Positions 1-8,527 of a DNA stretch of 64,000 nt are shown in pieces (within the stretch, counting starts at the first letter, position 1; every line of letters starts with the position of its first letter). A model generated the notes under the pieces. That model was not told the DNA's origin. It ran no database searches and was given only the letters and a program-made list of their open reading frames with translations. The stretch comes from Clostridia bacterium (GTDB lineage Bacteria; Bacillota; Clostridia; Oscillospirales; CAG-272). Made by a program: the position numbers and the translations under genes. The DNA lies in contig JAFYOX010000024.1 of the NCBI GenBank assembly GCA_017547755.1, forward strand, positions 34,287 to 98,286. The letters are read 5' to 3'.

Positions 1-994
1 AAACTGCCGCCGCGTAAGTTCCTTCCCTGAAAAGACAGATCCCGGACACATCCAGACCGTTCAGCGCGGAAATATCTTCCCGCAGAGAGGGACCGGTCGC
101 TTCCGCAAATGCCTGCAGACCCATGATCACGGAGAGTCCGTGACGCTGTGTTCCTTCCGCTACATTGCGGATCCAGCTTCCGTTTCGTCCGTATGACCGG
201 GAATATGCCATGGGCAGGACCGCATCGTACCGTCCGACGGCATCGTCGTAATTCTGACCGTAATGAAGATCCGCAAACGTCGGGTCTTTGGAAGCTCCTT
301 CCGGCATCAGCGCGGCCGTGATCTGGATCCCGCTTTTTGTACTCCGTGCAGCCTGCGCCAGACGATCCGCCACCGCCGTCACATCGCGGCGGCGGAGATC
401 CGCCAGAACCTGCACATCCGGATCCCCGGAACGGTATGCATCAAACATAAGATTTCCGTCCGGATTCTCGGTATAGTACATCTGTTCCAGCATCCGGCAG
501 AGTTTTCCTTCATCGGCACCTTCCGCCGTCATACGCACACGGTCTTCCGGCGACCAGCCGTAAACAATGTGATTGTACCGGATATAGTCCAGATGGATCC
601 CGTCCACAGGGTAGAGAGTGCAGACTTCACGGGTGATCTGCTCCATGTACTGCCGGTATCCTTCGTCCGTCAGCGATACCAAGGAGTCATCCGGCCCCTT
701 TTTGTAATGATAACGTCCGCATTCCGGATGGAGACGCACGTAGTTCTTGTCTCCGCCGACCGTGAACCATGCGTGCACCCGGATGTTTTTGCGGTGTGCC
801 TCCGTCAGCAGTTCTCCCAGAAGATCACGTTCCTCATCACAGGGAGCATACTTTCCCGGATATGCCGTTGTCCCTAACAGCCCTTTGACCAGATAAAAAA
901 TATCGGTGATCCCGAAACGCGCACACTGCGAAACCACCGTTTCCGCACCGCGTTCCCGAACGCTCTTACTCCACATCCATACTGACAGAATCAT
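1..994 (-). CDS. GHL10-type family 10 glycosyl hydrolase-like protein, 3' end cut by window
   Basis: The first 331 codons of a minus-strand gene that runs off the left edge. ATG at 992-994 follows a strong AGGAGGAACGAT ribosome binding site. The translation begins MILSVWMWSKSV, continues with RVHAWFTVGG and then DGIHLDYIRYN. That last motif is typical of the GHL10/YngK-like glycosidase superfamily (TIM barrel), where the Asp/Glu-rich strand holds catalytic residues. There is no signal peptide, so the protein is probably cytoplasmic. Its own promoter lies 45 bases upstream, so it is transcribed separately from the GH3 gene behind it. The family is assigned from motifs only; the substrate is unknown. 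Confidence 0.75.
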   Translation of the reverse strand, partial: MILSVWMWSKSVRERGAETVVSQCARFGITDIFYLVKGLLGTTAYPGKYAPCDEERDLLGELLTEAHRKNIRVHAWFTVGGDKNYVRLHPECGRYHYKKGPDDSLVSLTDEGYRQYMEQITREVCTLYPVDGIHLDYIRYNHIVYGWSPEDRVRMTAEGADEGKLCRMLEQMYYTENPDGNLMFDAYRSGDPDVQVLADLRRRDVTAVADRLAQAARSTKSGIQITAALMPEGASKDPTFADLHYGQNYDDAVGRYDAVLPMAYSRSYGRNGSWIRNVAEGTQRHGLSVIMGLQAFAEATGPSLREDISALNGLDVSGICLFREGTYAAAV

Positions 995-1038
995 ATCGTT
1001 CCTCCTTCAGAAATTCAAACTGTGAATGATTTATATAA

Positions 1039-1067
1039 ATTATAGCACATTCCCTTCGATATTACAA
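1039..1067 (-). promoter_or_regulatory. sigma-A promoter for the GHL10-like gene
   Basis: On the minus strand, TTGTAA (1062-1067) and TATAAT (1039-1044) are separated by 17 bases. The -10 is preceded by TGC, an extended -10 feature. It sits 45 bases upstream of the ATG at 994. Confidence 0.7.
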
Positions 1068-1091
1068 CCATTTCCACAATTCCCGGATATC

Positions 1092-1127
1092 AAAAAATTG
1101 CGGGTCTGCCATTTCCGACAGACCCGC
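1092..1127 (-). terminator. Rho-independent terminator of the GH43-GH3 operon
   Basis: A perfect 9-bp stem (1100-1108 with 1119-1127, GCGGGTCTG/CAGACCCGC) is followed on the minus strand by AATTTTTTG. It lies 30 bases past the GH3 stop codon and upstream of the next gene's promoter. Confidence 0.88.
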
Positions 1128-1158
1128 AGACGGATATTATAACTTTATATAATCGCAA

Positions 1159-3414
1159 TTACTTGATCGTGATCATTTTCTGAATCCGGATATCCGACGC
1201 GGACGCACCGATCAGAATATTGAACTCACCCGGTTCGACCTTCCACTTGTTGTCAAGACCGTAGAGTTTGAACTCATCATAATCAAGAATAAAGGTAACG
1301 TCCTTCGTTTCTCCGGCACGAAGGGAGATTCTCTTGAACTTGCGGAGCAGGCGTTCGGCAATGACGACCGAGCATTCGCGGTCATTCACATAAAGCTGTA
1401 CGACTTCATCCCCGTCCGTGTCACCGGTATTGGTCACGCGGAACGTAACTTCCTGCGTGAAACCGCCGAGAGAACGGATCTCAAGATCGGAATATTCGAA
1501 CGTCGTGTAGGAAAGACCGTGACCGAAAATAAACAGGGGATCGAAATTGCCTTCCAGATAATGATCGGAACCGCCGGGCAGACGGGAGTAATAGCAGGGA
1601 AGCATTCCTTCGTCCTTCGGATACGATACGGTCAGACGACCCGCCGGATTGATGTCACCGGCAAGCGCTTCCACAATCGCTTTTGCACCGAATTCACCGC
1701 CGAATCCCGCAACAACAATCGCCGCGCAGACTTCGGTTTCTGCGGAAAGATCGATCGCCTTGCCGTTTTCCAGAACGAGAACCACCGGCGTTCCGGTTTC
1801 CGCAACACGGAGGATCAGTTCGCGCTGACGTCCGTTCAGAACCAGACGGCACCGGTCGGAACCCTCGCCGCTCGTTACATTGTTGTCACCGCAGACAAGA
1901 ACAGCGACTTCCGCATTCTTTGCCATAAGAACTGCATCGTCGATCATGTCGTTGATGTCGGAGTCGATCATCTTGGTAAGATGCGGCTGACCGTCAACGT
2001 AATGAACCGTTTCACCATTCGAACGGGTGATCGCACAGCCGTCGCACTGATGGATCTCCGCATCCGGATAGCGGTCTCTGAGTTCGTCATAGACGGAACG
2101 GATGGTGTATCCGCGCGGAACGGAAGAGTATCCGCCGACTTTCTGCGCCGCAGAAGACGGACCGATCAGAGCGATCTTCGTGAACTTGTCCTTCAGCGGG
2201 AGAACGCCGTTGTTGGTGAGAAGAACGATGCCTTCTTCCGCCGCACGGAGAGAGATTTCCTTGTGCTTGTCACAGCGGATGACCGATTTGTATGCATTTT
2301 CATCCACATAGGGGTTTTCAAACAGACCGAGTTCGAACTTCATCTTCAGAATGCGCAGAACGGAATCGTCGATCCGCGCTTCGCTGATCTTGCCTTCCAT
2401 GACAAAATCATAGATGATTTCTTCCCATTCACGCGGTTCGAAGTCACAGCATCCCTGCATATCCAGCCCGCCGTTGATGGCGATCCGGACCGTATCCTTG
2501 ACGCTGGTCGTAAGATGATGCGCATGACGGATGCGCTTGACGCCGCACCAGTCCGCACGGGAAATACCGCGGAGTCCGAAGCGTTCCTTGAGAACTTCCT
2601 TGAGATAATGTTCACTGCACACAACCGCGTCGCCGTCGATGCTGTTGTAGCTTGCCATGACATTGTAGGCACCGCCGCGCTTGATGCCGGCTTCAAAAAC
2701 GGGGAGGTAGCTGGTTTCCACTTCACGCTGACCGACGCGTGCGGGAGCGCAGTTCAGACCGCCTTCCGGGATCCCGTGGACAACGTAATGCTTCGGTTCG
2801 GTGATGACGCTGTCGGGACGGGAAATATCGCCTTTCTGTTCCCCGGAAATGATCGCAACCGCCATTTCGGAGGAAAGACAGGTATCTTCGCCGAAGGTTT
2901 CTTCCGTTCTGCCCCAGCGAGGATCTCTGGCAACGTCAAGGTTCGGTGCAAGAATTTCATGATGTCCGAAAACACGGGATTCCGAAGCGATGCCATCCCC
3001 GATCTTGTTGACGAGATCGGGATCGAAGGTCTGGGAAAGCGTCAGCGGCACCGGGAAGATCGAGCATCCCGCAAAGCTCAGACCGTGCAGAGCTTCCGCA
3101 GTAAAGATCGCGGGAATTCCGAGACGGGTTTCTTCCACCATGTATTTCTGAACCTGGTTCTTGATTTCCGGCAGGGAATAGATATCGTGGATATATCCGA
3201 TCCCGCGGTCGGCAACCGTCGCGCGGAACTCTTCTTTCCTGAAGGTTTCACCGGGTTCCACAGTACAGGTCGAGGAACGGGGCTCCTTTTCTTCAAAGTA
3301 TTCAACACCGCGAAGAATGTTGATCTGGGCGATCTTTTCTTCCAGTGTCATTTTCGAGAGCAGGTCTTTTGCACGGATCTCCGGAGAGAGTGCGGGATTC
3401 TTGTACTGATCCAT
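1159..3414 (-). CDS. Glycoside hydrolase family 3 (beta-glucosidase/beta-xylosidase type)
   Basis: 751 residues, usual length for a three-domain GH3. The N-terminal TIM-barrel domain (about 15-370) carries the KH pair (K208-H209, in EPKHYVVHG) and the nucleophile region GISRADWCGV with D288; the usual SDW is ADW here. The alpha/beta sandwich (about 390-620) starts with EGIVLLTNNGVLPL and ends in the GFGGEFGA region. An Fn3-like domain (about 655-745) contains VTNTGDTDGDEVVQLY. It has no signal peptide and should act on imported oligosaccharides. It follows the GH43 gene by 34 bases with an AAAGGAT ribosome binding site, so the two form an operon. Whether it is a glucosidase, xylosidase or arabinosidase cannot be told from sequence; pairing with GH43 favours xylose or arabinose substrates. 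Confidence 0.92.
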   Translation of the reverse strand: MDQYKNPALSPEIRAKDLLSKMTLEEKIAQINILRGVEYFEEKEPRSSTCTVEPGETFRKEEFRATVADRGIGYIHDIYSLPEIKNQVQKYMVEETRLGIPAIFTAEALHGLSFAGCSIFPVPLTLSQTFDPDLVNKIGDGIASESRVFGHHEILAPNLDVARDPRWGRTEETFGEDTCLSSEMAVAIISGEQKGDISRPDSVITEPKHYVVHGIPEGGLNCAPARVGQREVETSYLPVFEAGIKRGGAYNVMASYNSIDGDAVVCSEHYLKEVLKERFGLRGISRADWCGVKRIRHAHHLTTSVKDTVRIAINGGLDMQGCCDFEPREWEEIIYDFVMEGKISEARIDDSVLRILKMKFELGLFENPYVDENAYKSVIRCDKHKEISLRAAEEGIVLLTNNGVLPLKDKFTKIALIGPSSAAQKVGGYSSVPRGYTIRSVYDELRDRYPDAEIHQCDGCAITRSNGETVHYVDGQPHLTKMIDSDINDMIDDAVLMAKNAEVAVLVCGDNNVTSGEGSDRCRLVLNGRQRELILRVAETGTPVVLVLENGKAIDLSAETEVCAAIVVAGFGGEFGAKAIVEALAGDINPAGRLTVSYPKDEGMLPCYYSRLPGGSDHYLEGNFDPLFIFGHGLSYTTFEYSDLEIRSLGGFTQEVTFRVTNTGDTDGDEVVQLYVNDRECSVVIAERLLRKFKRISLRAGETKDVTFILDYDEFKLYGLDNKWKVEPGEFNILIGASASDIRIQKMITIK

Positions 3415-3448
3415 AATGTATATTTATCCTTTCAAAGTATGATCGGTT

Positions 3449-4306
3449 TTATCTGCGGACGAGCCGGTCGCCCATATCTTCGATTTTCACGAAGCAGGGA
3501 TGTTCCGAGCCGGAAGCATTGGGCGTATGGAAAGTAAGGTACAGACGGTCCTCTGCACGGAAAATCATGCCGTGACCGCCGTCGTCGGTAATGATGGGTT
3601 CCTGATGTTCAAATTCGGATCCGAGTCTGCCGTCCGCGAATTTCACGGGAAGCACCACGTATCTTCCGTTGATGAACGAAGACCAGATCATGAACTGCTC
3701 TCCGGATTCCGAACGGTACATGAAAGGACCGTCGGTAACATAGTTCCGGCCGCCGCCGAAAGGAATCGACTCCGCCCAGCCGGATTCGGATGCCCTGAAC
3801 AGCAGAACCGGTTCGCTGACCGCGTGCGTCAGATCATCGCTCAGTTCTACATAACAGATGGTGCCGTCCGAAATCTGTGTATGTTCATGGCAGAACACCA
3901 GATACGGCGTTCCTGCCGGACTTACATAAAGGGTTCCGTCCAGACATTCCCATTCTGCGGGAGTCAGTTCCTTGTCACCATGCGGAACAAAGGGACCGAG
4001 CGGACTGTCCGCACGAAGAATGTACGTTCCGTGCAGACCGCATTCACGGGTGAACGTTGCCAGCATATAGTACGCACCTTTGTAAACATGAACTTCCGGC
4101 GCCCAGTTGACACCGCGGTTCATTCCGAAACGAACGGAATCGAAACAGGGGATCGGATCGCTCCATGTTTCCATATCCTCGGACGTATACACATCAACCC
4201 CGCCGGTTCTGTTTCCGAAATTGGCAGCACGGGTACCGTACATATAAAAGATCCCATCCTCAAAGACCACAAAAGGGTCGCGGATGTTGATATCAGAACA
4301 TTTCAT
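3449..4306 (-). CDS. Glycoside hydrolase family 43 (five-bladed propeller)
   Basis: 285 residues from an ATG at 4304-4306, preceded by GAGGAAAAGAAAATT. An in-frame upstream extension to 4468 is rejected because the promoter (4352-4380) lies inside it. The N-terminus has INIRDPFVVFEDG, where the Asp of RDP is the expected general base, followed by WAPEVHVYKGAYYM, the typical WAPE blade, and SWAESIPFGG and VTDGPFMYR blades. Such enzymes remove arabinofuranosyl or xylosyl units from hemicellulose oligosaccharides. No signal peptide. First gene of a two-gene operon with GH3. Exact specificity is not determinable from sequence. Confidence 0.88.
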   Translation of the reverse strand: MKCSDINIRDPFVVFEDGIFYMYGTRAANFGNRTGGVDVYTSEDMETWSDPIPCFDSVRFGMNRGVNWAPEVHVYKGAYYMLATFTRECGLHGTYILRADSPLGPFVPHGDKELTPAEWECLDGTLYVSPAGTPYLVFCHEHTQISDGTICYVELSDDLTHAVSEPVLLFRASESGWAESIPFGGGRNYVTDGPFMYRSESGEQFMIWSSFINGRYVVLPVKFADGRLGSEFEHQEPIITDDGGHGMIFRAEDRLYLTFHTPNASGSEHPCFVKIEDMGDRLVRR

Positions 4307-4351
4307 AATTTTCTTTTCCTCTTTCTTTGCGATACGGAATTCAATAGTTTC

Positions 4352-4380
4352 ATCATACTGTGCCTCACGGGATTTGTCAA
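4352..4380 (-). promoter_or_regulatory. sigma-A promoter of the GH43-GH3 operon
   Basis: Minus strand: TTGACA (4375-4380), 17-base spacer, TATGAT (4352-4357), 46 bases upstream of the GH43 start. A near-consensus promoter. Confidence 0.8.
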
Positions 4381-4473
4381 GTGCTCTCTCCCGAAAAGTT
4401 CCGATTTCTCCGGGAATCCGCAGAAAATCGCACAATTCCGAAAAGGAAACCGGCTTGTCCGGACACAAAAGGA

Positions 4474-4502
4474 TTGCACCGCCGCCGGAAATGTGATATA
4501 AT
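4474..4502 (+). promoter_or_regulatory. sigma-A promoter of the dehydrogenase-hydrolase unit
   Basis: TTGCAC (4474-4479), 17-base spacer, TATAAT (4497-4502), 41 bases upstream of the ATG at 4543. Divergent from the GH43 promoter across about 95 bases. Confidence 0.82.
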
Positions 4503-4542
4503 CCGGTTAACTTACTTATAAACGATTCAAAAAAGAGGAAAT

Positions 4543-5595
4543 ATGCTTACCTATACCTACATCTCCAAAGGAAAATTCGAACTGACCGAAAAGCCGAAAC
4601 CGACGCTTCTGCATGAACGCGATGTGATCGTCCGTGTCACACTTGCAAGTATCTGCTCCAGTGATCTGCACATCCGCCACGGCAGTGTACCGCGTGCAGT
4701 CGAGGGAATCACCGTCGGTCATGAAATGGTCGGCATTGTGGAAGAAACCGGTTCCGCAGTCACTCATGTAAAACCCGGCGACCGTGTCACGGTAAACGTG
4801 GAGACCTTCTGCGGCGAATGTTTCTTCTGCAAAAAGGGATTTGTCAACAACTGCACCGACAAAAACGGCGGATGGGCGCTGGGATGCCGGATCGACGGCG
4901 GTCAGGCGGAATACGTCCGCGTACCGTTCGCGGATCAGGGTCTGAATAAGATCCCGGACAACGTGACCGACCGTCAGGCACTGTTTGTCGGCGACGTTCT
5001 CGCCACGGGATACTGGGCGGCAAAAATCTCGGAGATCACCGAAGAAGACACCGTTCTGATCATCGGCGCGGGACCCACGGGAATCTGCACGCTTCTCTGT
5101 GTGATGCTGAAAAATCCGAAACGCATCATCGTCTGCGAAAAGGACGAAAACCGTCTCCGGTTCGTCAGAAAGCATTATCCTTCCGTTCTGACCGTCCGTC
5201 CCGAAGACTGTGCGGATTATGTCCGTCAAAACAGCGACCACGGCGGCGCGGATGTGGTGCTTGAAGCGGCAGGAGCAGACTCCACCTTCCGTCTTGCATG
5301 GGAATGCGCGCGTCCGAATGCCGTTGTCACGGTGGTCGCGCTGTATGACCGTGACCAGATCCTGCCTCTGCCCGAAATGTACGGCAAAAATCTGATTTTC
5401 AAGACCGGCGGTGTGGACGGATGCGACTGCGAAGAAACGCTCCGTCTGATTTCCGAAGGAAAAATCGACACGGAACCGCTGATCACCCATACCTGTACGC
5501 TTGCGGAGATCGCTGAAGCGTACGAACTTTTTGAAAAGAAACTTGACGGGGTGATGAAGATCGCGGTGGAATGCGGTCATGTTCATAATCCTTAA
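4543..5595 (+). CDS. Zinc-dependent medium-chain dehydrogenase (polyol/threonine dehydrogenase type)
   Basis: 350 residues; an NAD(P)-dependent oxidoreductase of the MDR superfamily that probably oxidises a polyol, sugar or sugar acid hydroxyl. The catalytic zinc site is visible as ICSSDLHIRHG and TVGHEMVG. A four-Cys structural zinc lobe follows (CGECFFCKKGFVNNC). The Rossmann motif is VLIIGAGPTGIC. The ribosome binding site AAAGAGGAAAT sits close to the ATG, 41 bases after a clear promoter. It is co-transcribed with the metal-dependent hydrolase at 5640, so the two may oxidise a sugar and open its lactone. The substrate is inference. Confidence 0.88.
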   Translation: MLTYTYISKGKFELTEKPKPTLLHERDVIVRVTLASICSSDLHIRHGSVPRAVEGITVGHEMVGIVEETGSAVTHVKPGDRVTVNVETFCGECFFCKKGFVNNCTDKNGGWALGCRIDGGQAEYVRVPFADQGLNKIPDNVTDRQALFVGDVLATGYWAAKISEITEEDTVLIIGAGPTGICTLLCVMLKNPKRIIVCEKDENRLRFVRKHYPSVLTVRPEDCADYVRQNSDHGGADVVLEAAGADSTFRLAWECARPNAVVTVVALYDRDQILPLPEMYGKNLIFKTGGVDGCDCEETLRLISEGKIDTEPLITHTCTLAEIAEAYELFEKKLDGVMKIAVECGHVHNP

Positions 5596-5639
5596 ATCAT
5601 AAGAAAGGCGGCGAAAAATCCGCAGGAAAGGTGATCCAT

Positions 5640-6536
5640 ATGTTTTTTGATATTCATGCCCATATGTACAAATACCCCTATCCCACCGAAACCGGACAAT
5701 ACCTCATGTCCACGCCGGAACAGGTCGCAGAACGCTATCGGGAACTTGAGATCACCGGTGCGGCAATCCTTCCGATTCTCGGTCCCGAGCTGTATGTCCC
5801 GCAGTCCGTCGGCGAAGTCATCGATATGGCAAATGCCTCTGACGGAAAATACGTCGCCTTCTGCAATGTCGATCCGCGTGCATTGACCAATTCGTCCGAT
5901 GCACCGCTCGGGATTCTCCTGGAACATTACAAAAACCTGGGATGCCGCGGTGTCGGAGAAGTCATGCCCAACCTTCCGTGGGAAGATCCTCTGCTCCGGA
6001 ACCTTCTGAAATGCACGGAAAAAGCCGGTCTTCCGCTTCTTTTTGATATGACCGGCCGCCTCGGATGCAGTTACGGCATCTACGATGATCCCGGCATGCC
6101 GCAGCTGGAACGCTGTCTGGAACGTTATCCGGATCTGATCTTCATCGGTCACGGTCCCGCGTTCTGGGCGGAGATCTCCGTTCTGCGTGATCCCGCCGAC
6201 CGGACGGGATATCCGGCTTATCCGGTCATCGGAGAGGGAAGAGTGGCGGATCTGATGCGGAAATACCCCAATCTGTGGGTGGATCTGTCCGCGGGAAGCG
6301 GTGCCAATGCCATGATGCGTGATATGGAATATGCCGGACACTTCCTCAGAGAATTCCACGAAAGAGTTCTGTTCGGCACGGATCTCTGTTACTGCGACCA
6401 GCGCATCCCGCAGCCGCAGATTCTGAAAAATCTGCTGTCCGACGGAAGTCTGACACAGGATATGTTCGATGCCATCGCCAGAAACAATGCTTACCGTCTG
6501 CTTGGGATCCATCCCGACGGAGCAGAAATCGAATAG
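5640..6536 (+). CDS. Amidohydrolase-family metal-dependent hydrolase (PF04909 type)
   Basis: 298 residues from ATG 5640. A GTG nine bases upstream is also in frame, but the sequence AGGAAAGGTGATCC is an extended match to the anti-Shine-Dalgarno complement and positions the ATG, so the GTG belongs to the ribosome binding site. N-terminal FDIHAHMY gives the first metal-binding histidines, IFIGHGP a further His, and RVLFGTDLCYC the catalytic Asp near the C-terminus. Relatives hydrolyse sugar lactones or decarboxylate aromatic acids. It lies 44 bases after the dehydrogenase in the same unit, which favours a lactonase-like role. Cytoplasmic. Confidence 0.85.
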   Translation: MFFDIHAHMYKYPYPTETGQYLMSTPEQVAERYRELEITGAAILPILGPELYVPQSVGEVIDMANASDGKYVAFCNVDPRALTNSSDAPLGILLEHYKNLGCRGVGEVMPNLPWEDPLLRNLLKCTEKAGLPLLFDMTGRLGCSYGIYDDPGMPQLERCLERYPDLIFIGHGPAFWAEISVLRDPADRTGYPAYPVIGEGRVADLMRKYPNLWVDLSAGSGANAMMRDMEYAGHFLREFHERVLFGTDLCYCDQRIPQPQILKNLLSDGSLTQDMFDAIARNNAYRLLGIHPDGAEIE

Positions 6537-6547
6537 TACTGCCGAAT

Positions 6548-6596
6548 AACAGCAGAAGACAGATCGTTTGCGTTTTTGTCTCCTGCTGTTTCTTTC
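6548..6596 (+). terminator. Probable terminator after the dehydrogenase-hydrolase unit
   Basis: AACAGCAG-A-AGACA (6548-6561) pairs with TGTCT-C-CTGCTGTT (6577-6590), a 13-bp stem with one mismatch, followed by TCTTTC. It separates the unit from the promoter at 6626. Confidence 0.65.
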
Positions 6597-6612
6597 GCAG
6601 ATTAAGGAATAT

Positions 6613-6631
6613 TTGCATAAACCGCTTGCAA
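6613..6631. promoter_or_regulatory. Candidate LacI-family operator overlapping a -35 box
   Basis: TTGCATAAACCGCTTGCAA has perfect TTGCA/TGCAA arms and a central CG. Its right arm is the -35 box of the next promoter, where a repressor would block RNA polymerase. A second inverted repeat, TTGC-AAAAAA-GCAA, follows at 6626-6639. No LacI-type gene is in the window, so this rests on symmetry and position only. Confidence 0.35.
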
Positions 6632-6654
6632 AAAAGCAACGTCTGTTATATAAT
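6626..6654 (+). promoter_or_regulatory. sigma-A promoter of the xylose-isomerase-like/URO-D/GH39 unit
   Basis: TTGCAA (6626-6631), 17-base spacer, TATAAT (6649-6654), 51 bases upstream of the ATG at 6706. Confidence 0.82.
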
Positions 6655-6705
6655 TACAACAAAAGAAGAACGAAAAAATCAAATCACAGAAAGGATCACA
6701 CGACC

Positions 6706-7485
6706 ATGAAAATCGGTGTATGTACATCTCCGGACAAGCTTCCTCTCCTTACGGAACTGAAATATGACTATTTTGAAGCCTGCTTCAGCTGGCTGGCGGA
6801 TCTGAGCGAAGATGATTTCCGTGCACAGACAGCGCTTGTTGAAAAATATCCTCTCGCTGGGGAAGTCTACAACATCTTTTTCCGCGGCGGGACACAGCTC
6901 TACGCTCCCGACGGCAATCAGGATCCGCTCCTGCGTGAAGTCGACGCCTACGCGGAAAAGGGATTCAGCCGCGCTGCCGTATGGGGAGGCAAAATTGCCG
7001 TCATCGGAAGCGGTTTTGTCCGCGGTCTCCGAGACGATATGACCCGTGAAGAGACCGACCGTCAGTTTGCCCGTGTCCTGAACGTCTGCGGTGAAGCGGC
7101 ATCCCGTCACGGAATGAAGATCGTCGTGGAACCGCTGTCCCGCAACGAATGCAATTATATCCACACCATGGAAGAAGGCGCTGCTGCCGCACGTGCGGCG
7201 GATCATCCGGCGGTCGGTGTTCTGGCGGATTTCTATCATCATGCAAAAAACGGCGATGATCTGGACGCACTGCCGCAGTATGCCGATCTGCTGTATCATA
7301 CCCATTATGCACGCCTCTGTGACCGCGGTGTTCCGCAGGAAGAAGACCGCAGCCAGCTCCTTCGTCTGGCGGAACTTCTGAAACAGTGTCCGAAAGCGGA
7401 ACGGATCAGTCTGGAATGCAGCTGGGGTGCCGATTTTGATGCCGCGGTACGCTCCGCAAGAAAAATCATGGAAATCTTCAGATAA
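6706..7485 (+). CDS. Xylose isomerase-like TIM barrel protein (sugar phosphate isomerase/epimerase)
   Basis: 259 residues. An upstream in-frame extension to 6568 is rejected because it crosses the promoter; AGAAAGGA precedes the ATG at 6706. The sequence fits the AP-endonuclease-2/xylose isomerase-like fold (PF01261): MKIGVCTSPDKLPLL at strand 1, a metal-ligand Glu in KIVVEPLSRNECNYIH, an Asp in GVLADFYHHAKNG, a His pair in LYHTHYAR and ISLECSWG near the end. Relatives isomerise or epimerise free or phosphorylated sugars and keto-acids using a divalent metal. It heads an apparent operon with URO-D-like and GH39 genes, so a role in sugar interconversion is likely; the substrate is unknown. Confidence 0.8.
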   Translation: MKIGVCTSPDKLPLLTELKYDYFEACFSWLADLSEDDFRAQTALVEKYPLAGEVYNIFFRGGTQLYAPDGNQDPLLREVDAYAEKGFSRAAVWGGKIAVIGSGFVRGLRDDMTREETDRQFARVLNVCGEAASRHGMKIVVEPLSRNECNYIHTMEEGAAAARAADHPAVGVLADFYHHAKNGDDLDALPQYADLLYHTHYARLCDRGVPQEEDRSQLLRLAELLKQCPKAERISLECSWGADFDAAVRSARKIMEIFR

Positions 7486-7497
7486 GGAATTTGCGAT

Positions 7498-8499
7498 ATG
7501 ACCAACAGAGAACGCTTTCAGGCGGTATTGCATTTTGAAAAGCCGGACGACCGCCTTCCCATGATCGAATGGGCATCCTGGTGGGGAGAAACCATTCAGG
7601 CATGGCAGAATCAGGGGCTGTCCAGAGAGATCTCCTATGGAGACATCGCACCGTCTCTCGGACTGGATCAGCACATGCAGTTCTGGCTTCCTCACCGTGC
7701 AGGAAACTGTCCGCAGCCGAAATTCCACGGCGGCCCGATCATGGAAACCGAGGAAGATTACGAAAATCTTCTTCCATACTTATATCCCGAACACGGTCCG
7801 GACGGACAGCTGGAAGCCATGCGCCGTCTGAAGCCGCAGCATGATGCCGGAGAATTCCCGATCTGGTTCTCCCTCGACGGCGGTTTCTGGTTCCCGCGCA
7901 CTCTGCTCGGGATCGAAAATCATCTGTATTCCTTCTATGACTGCCCGGAACTCTACCACCGGATTCTTGACGACCTTGCCGACTACCAGATCCGGCAGAT
8001 CGAACGGATCTACGAAATCCTGACACCGGACTTCATGACATTCGGCGAAGACATGAGCTACAACAACGGCCCCATGATCTCCGAAAACTGCTTCAACGAA
8101 TTTCTGGCACCGTATTACCGGAAAGTGATCCCTGTCATTCAGTCGCACGGAACCAAGGTCATCGTGGACACCGACGGCGACGTATCGAAAATGATCCCAT
8201 GGATGAAAAACGTGGGGATCGAAGGCGTCCTTCCGCTCGAACGGCAGGCAGGCGTGGACATTGCCGCCCTGCGGGAAGCCTATCCGGACTTTCTGTTCAT
8301 CGGCGCGTTCGACAAAATGACGATGCGCCGCAGTACGGAAGCCATGCGCGGTGAATTCGAACGGCTCCTTCCCGTCATGAAGACCAGCGGCTTCATCCCG
8401 AGCGTTGACCATCAGACTCCTCCGGACTGTCCGCTGGAACGGTATCACGATTATGTTGCCTTACTGGAAGAATACGCTGTCAGAGCGGTAAAAGAATAA
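7498..8499 (+). CDS. Uroporphyrinogen decarboxylase (URO-D) superfamily protein, non-haem type
   Basis: 333 residues in the URO-D/MtaA fold (TIM barrel), starting MTNRERFQAVLHF. Known relatives are either true uroporphyrinogen decarboxylases or zinc-dependent corrinoid:CoM-type methyltransferases. This copy lacks the HxC zinc motif: at the corresponding strand it reads VIVDTDGDV (D224, D226, D228). No haem-pathway gene or corrinoid protein is nearby. It lies 12 bases after the xylose-isomerase-like gene and 28 bases before GH39, so it belongs with glycan metabolism, perhaps on a modified sugar. Molecular function unknown. Confidence 0.75.
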   Translation: MTNRERFQAVLHFEKPDDRLPMIEWASWWGETIQAWQNQGLSREISYGDIAPSLGLDQHMQFWLPHRAGNCPQPKFHGGPIMETEEDYENLLPYLYPEHGPDGQLEAMRRLKPQHDAGEFPIWFSLDGGFWFPRTLLGIENHLYSFYDCPELYHRILDDLADYQIRQIERIYEILTPDFMTFGEDMSYNNGPMISENCFNEFLAPYYRKVIPVIQSHGTKVIVDTDGDVSKMIPWMKNVGIEGVLPLERQAGVDIAALREAYPDFLFIGAFDKMTMRRSTEAMRGEFERLLPVMKTSGFIPSVDHQTPPDCPLERYHDYVALLEEYAVRAVKE

Positions 8500-8527
8500 A
8501 ATTAAATTTAAAATAAGGAGAACATCT

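Noticed and set aside
1519-3537. 672-codon open frame antisense to GH3
   Set aside because: Shadow of GH3 codon bias; it extends across the GH3/GH43 gap and has no ribosome binding site or domain.
5631-5639. GTG start for the amidohydrolase at 5631
   Set aside because: The GTG lies within the sequence that pairs with 16S rRNA (AGGAAAGGTGATCC); the ATG at 5640 is correctly spaced behind it.
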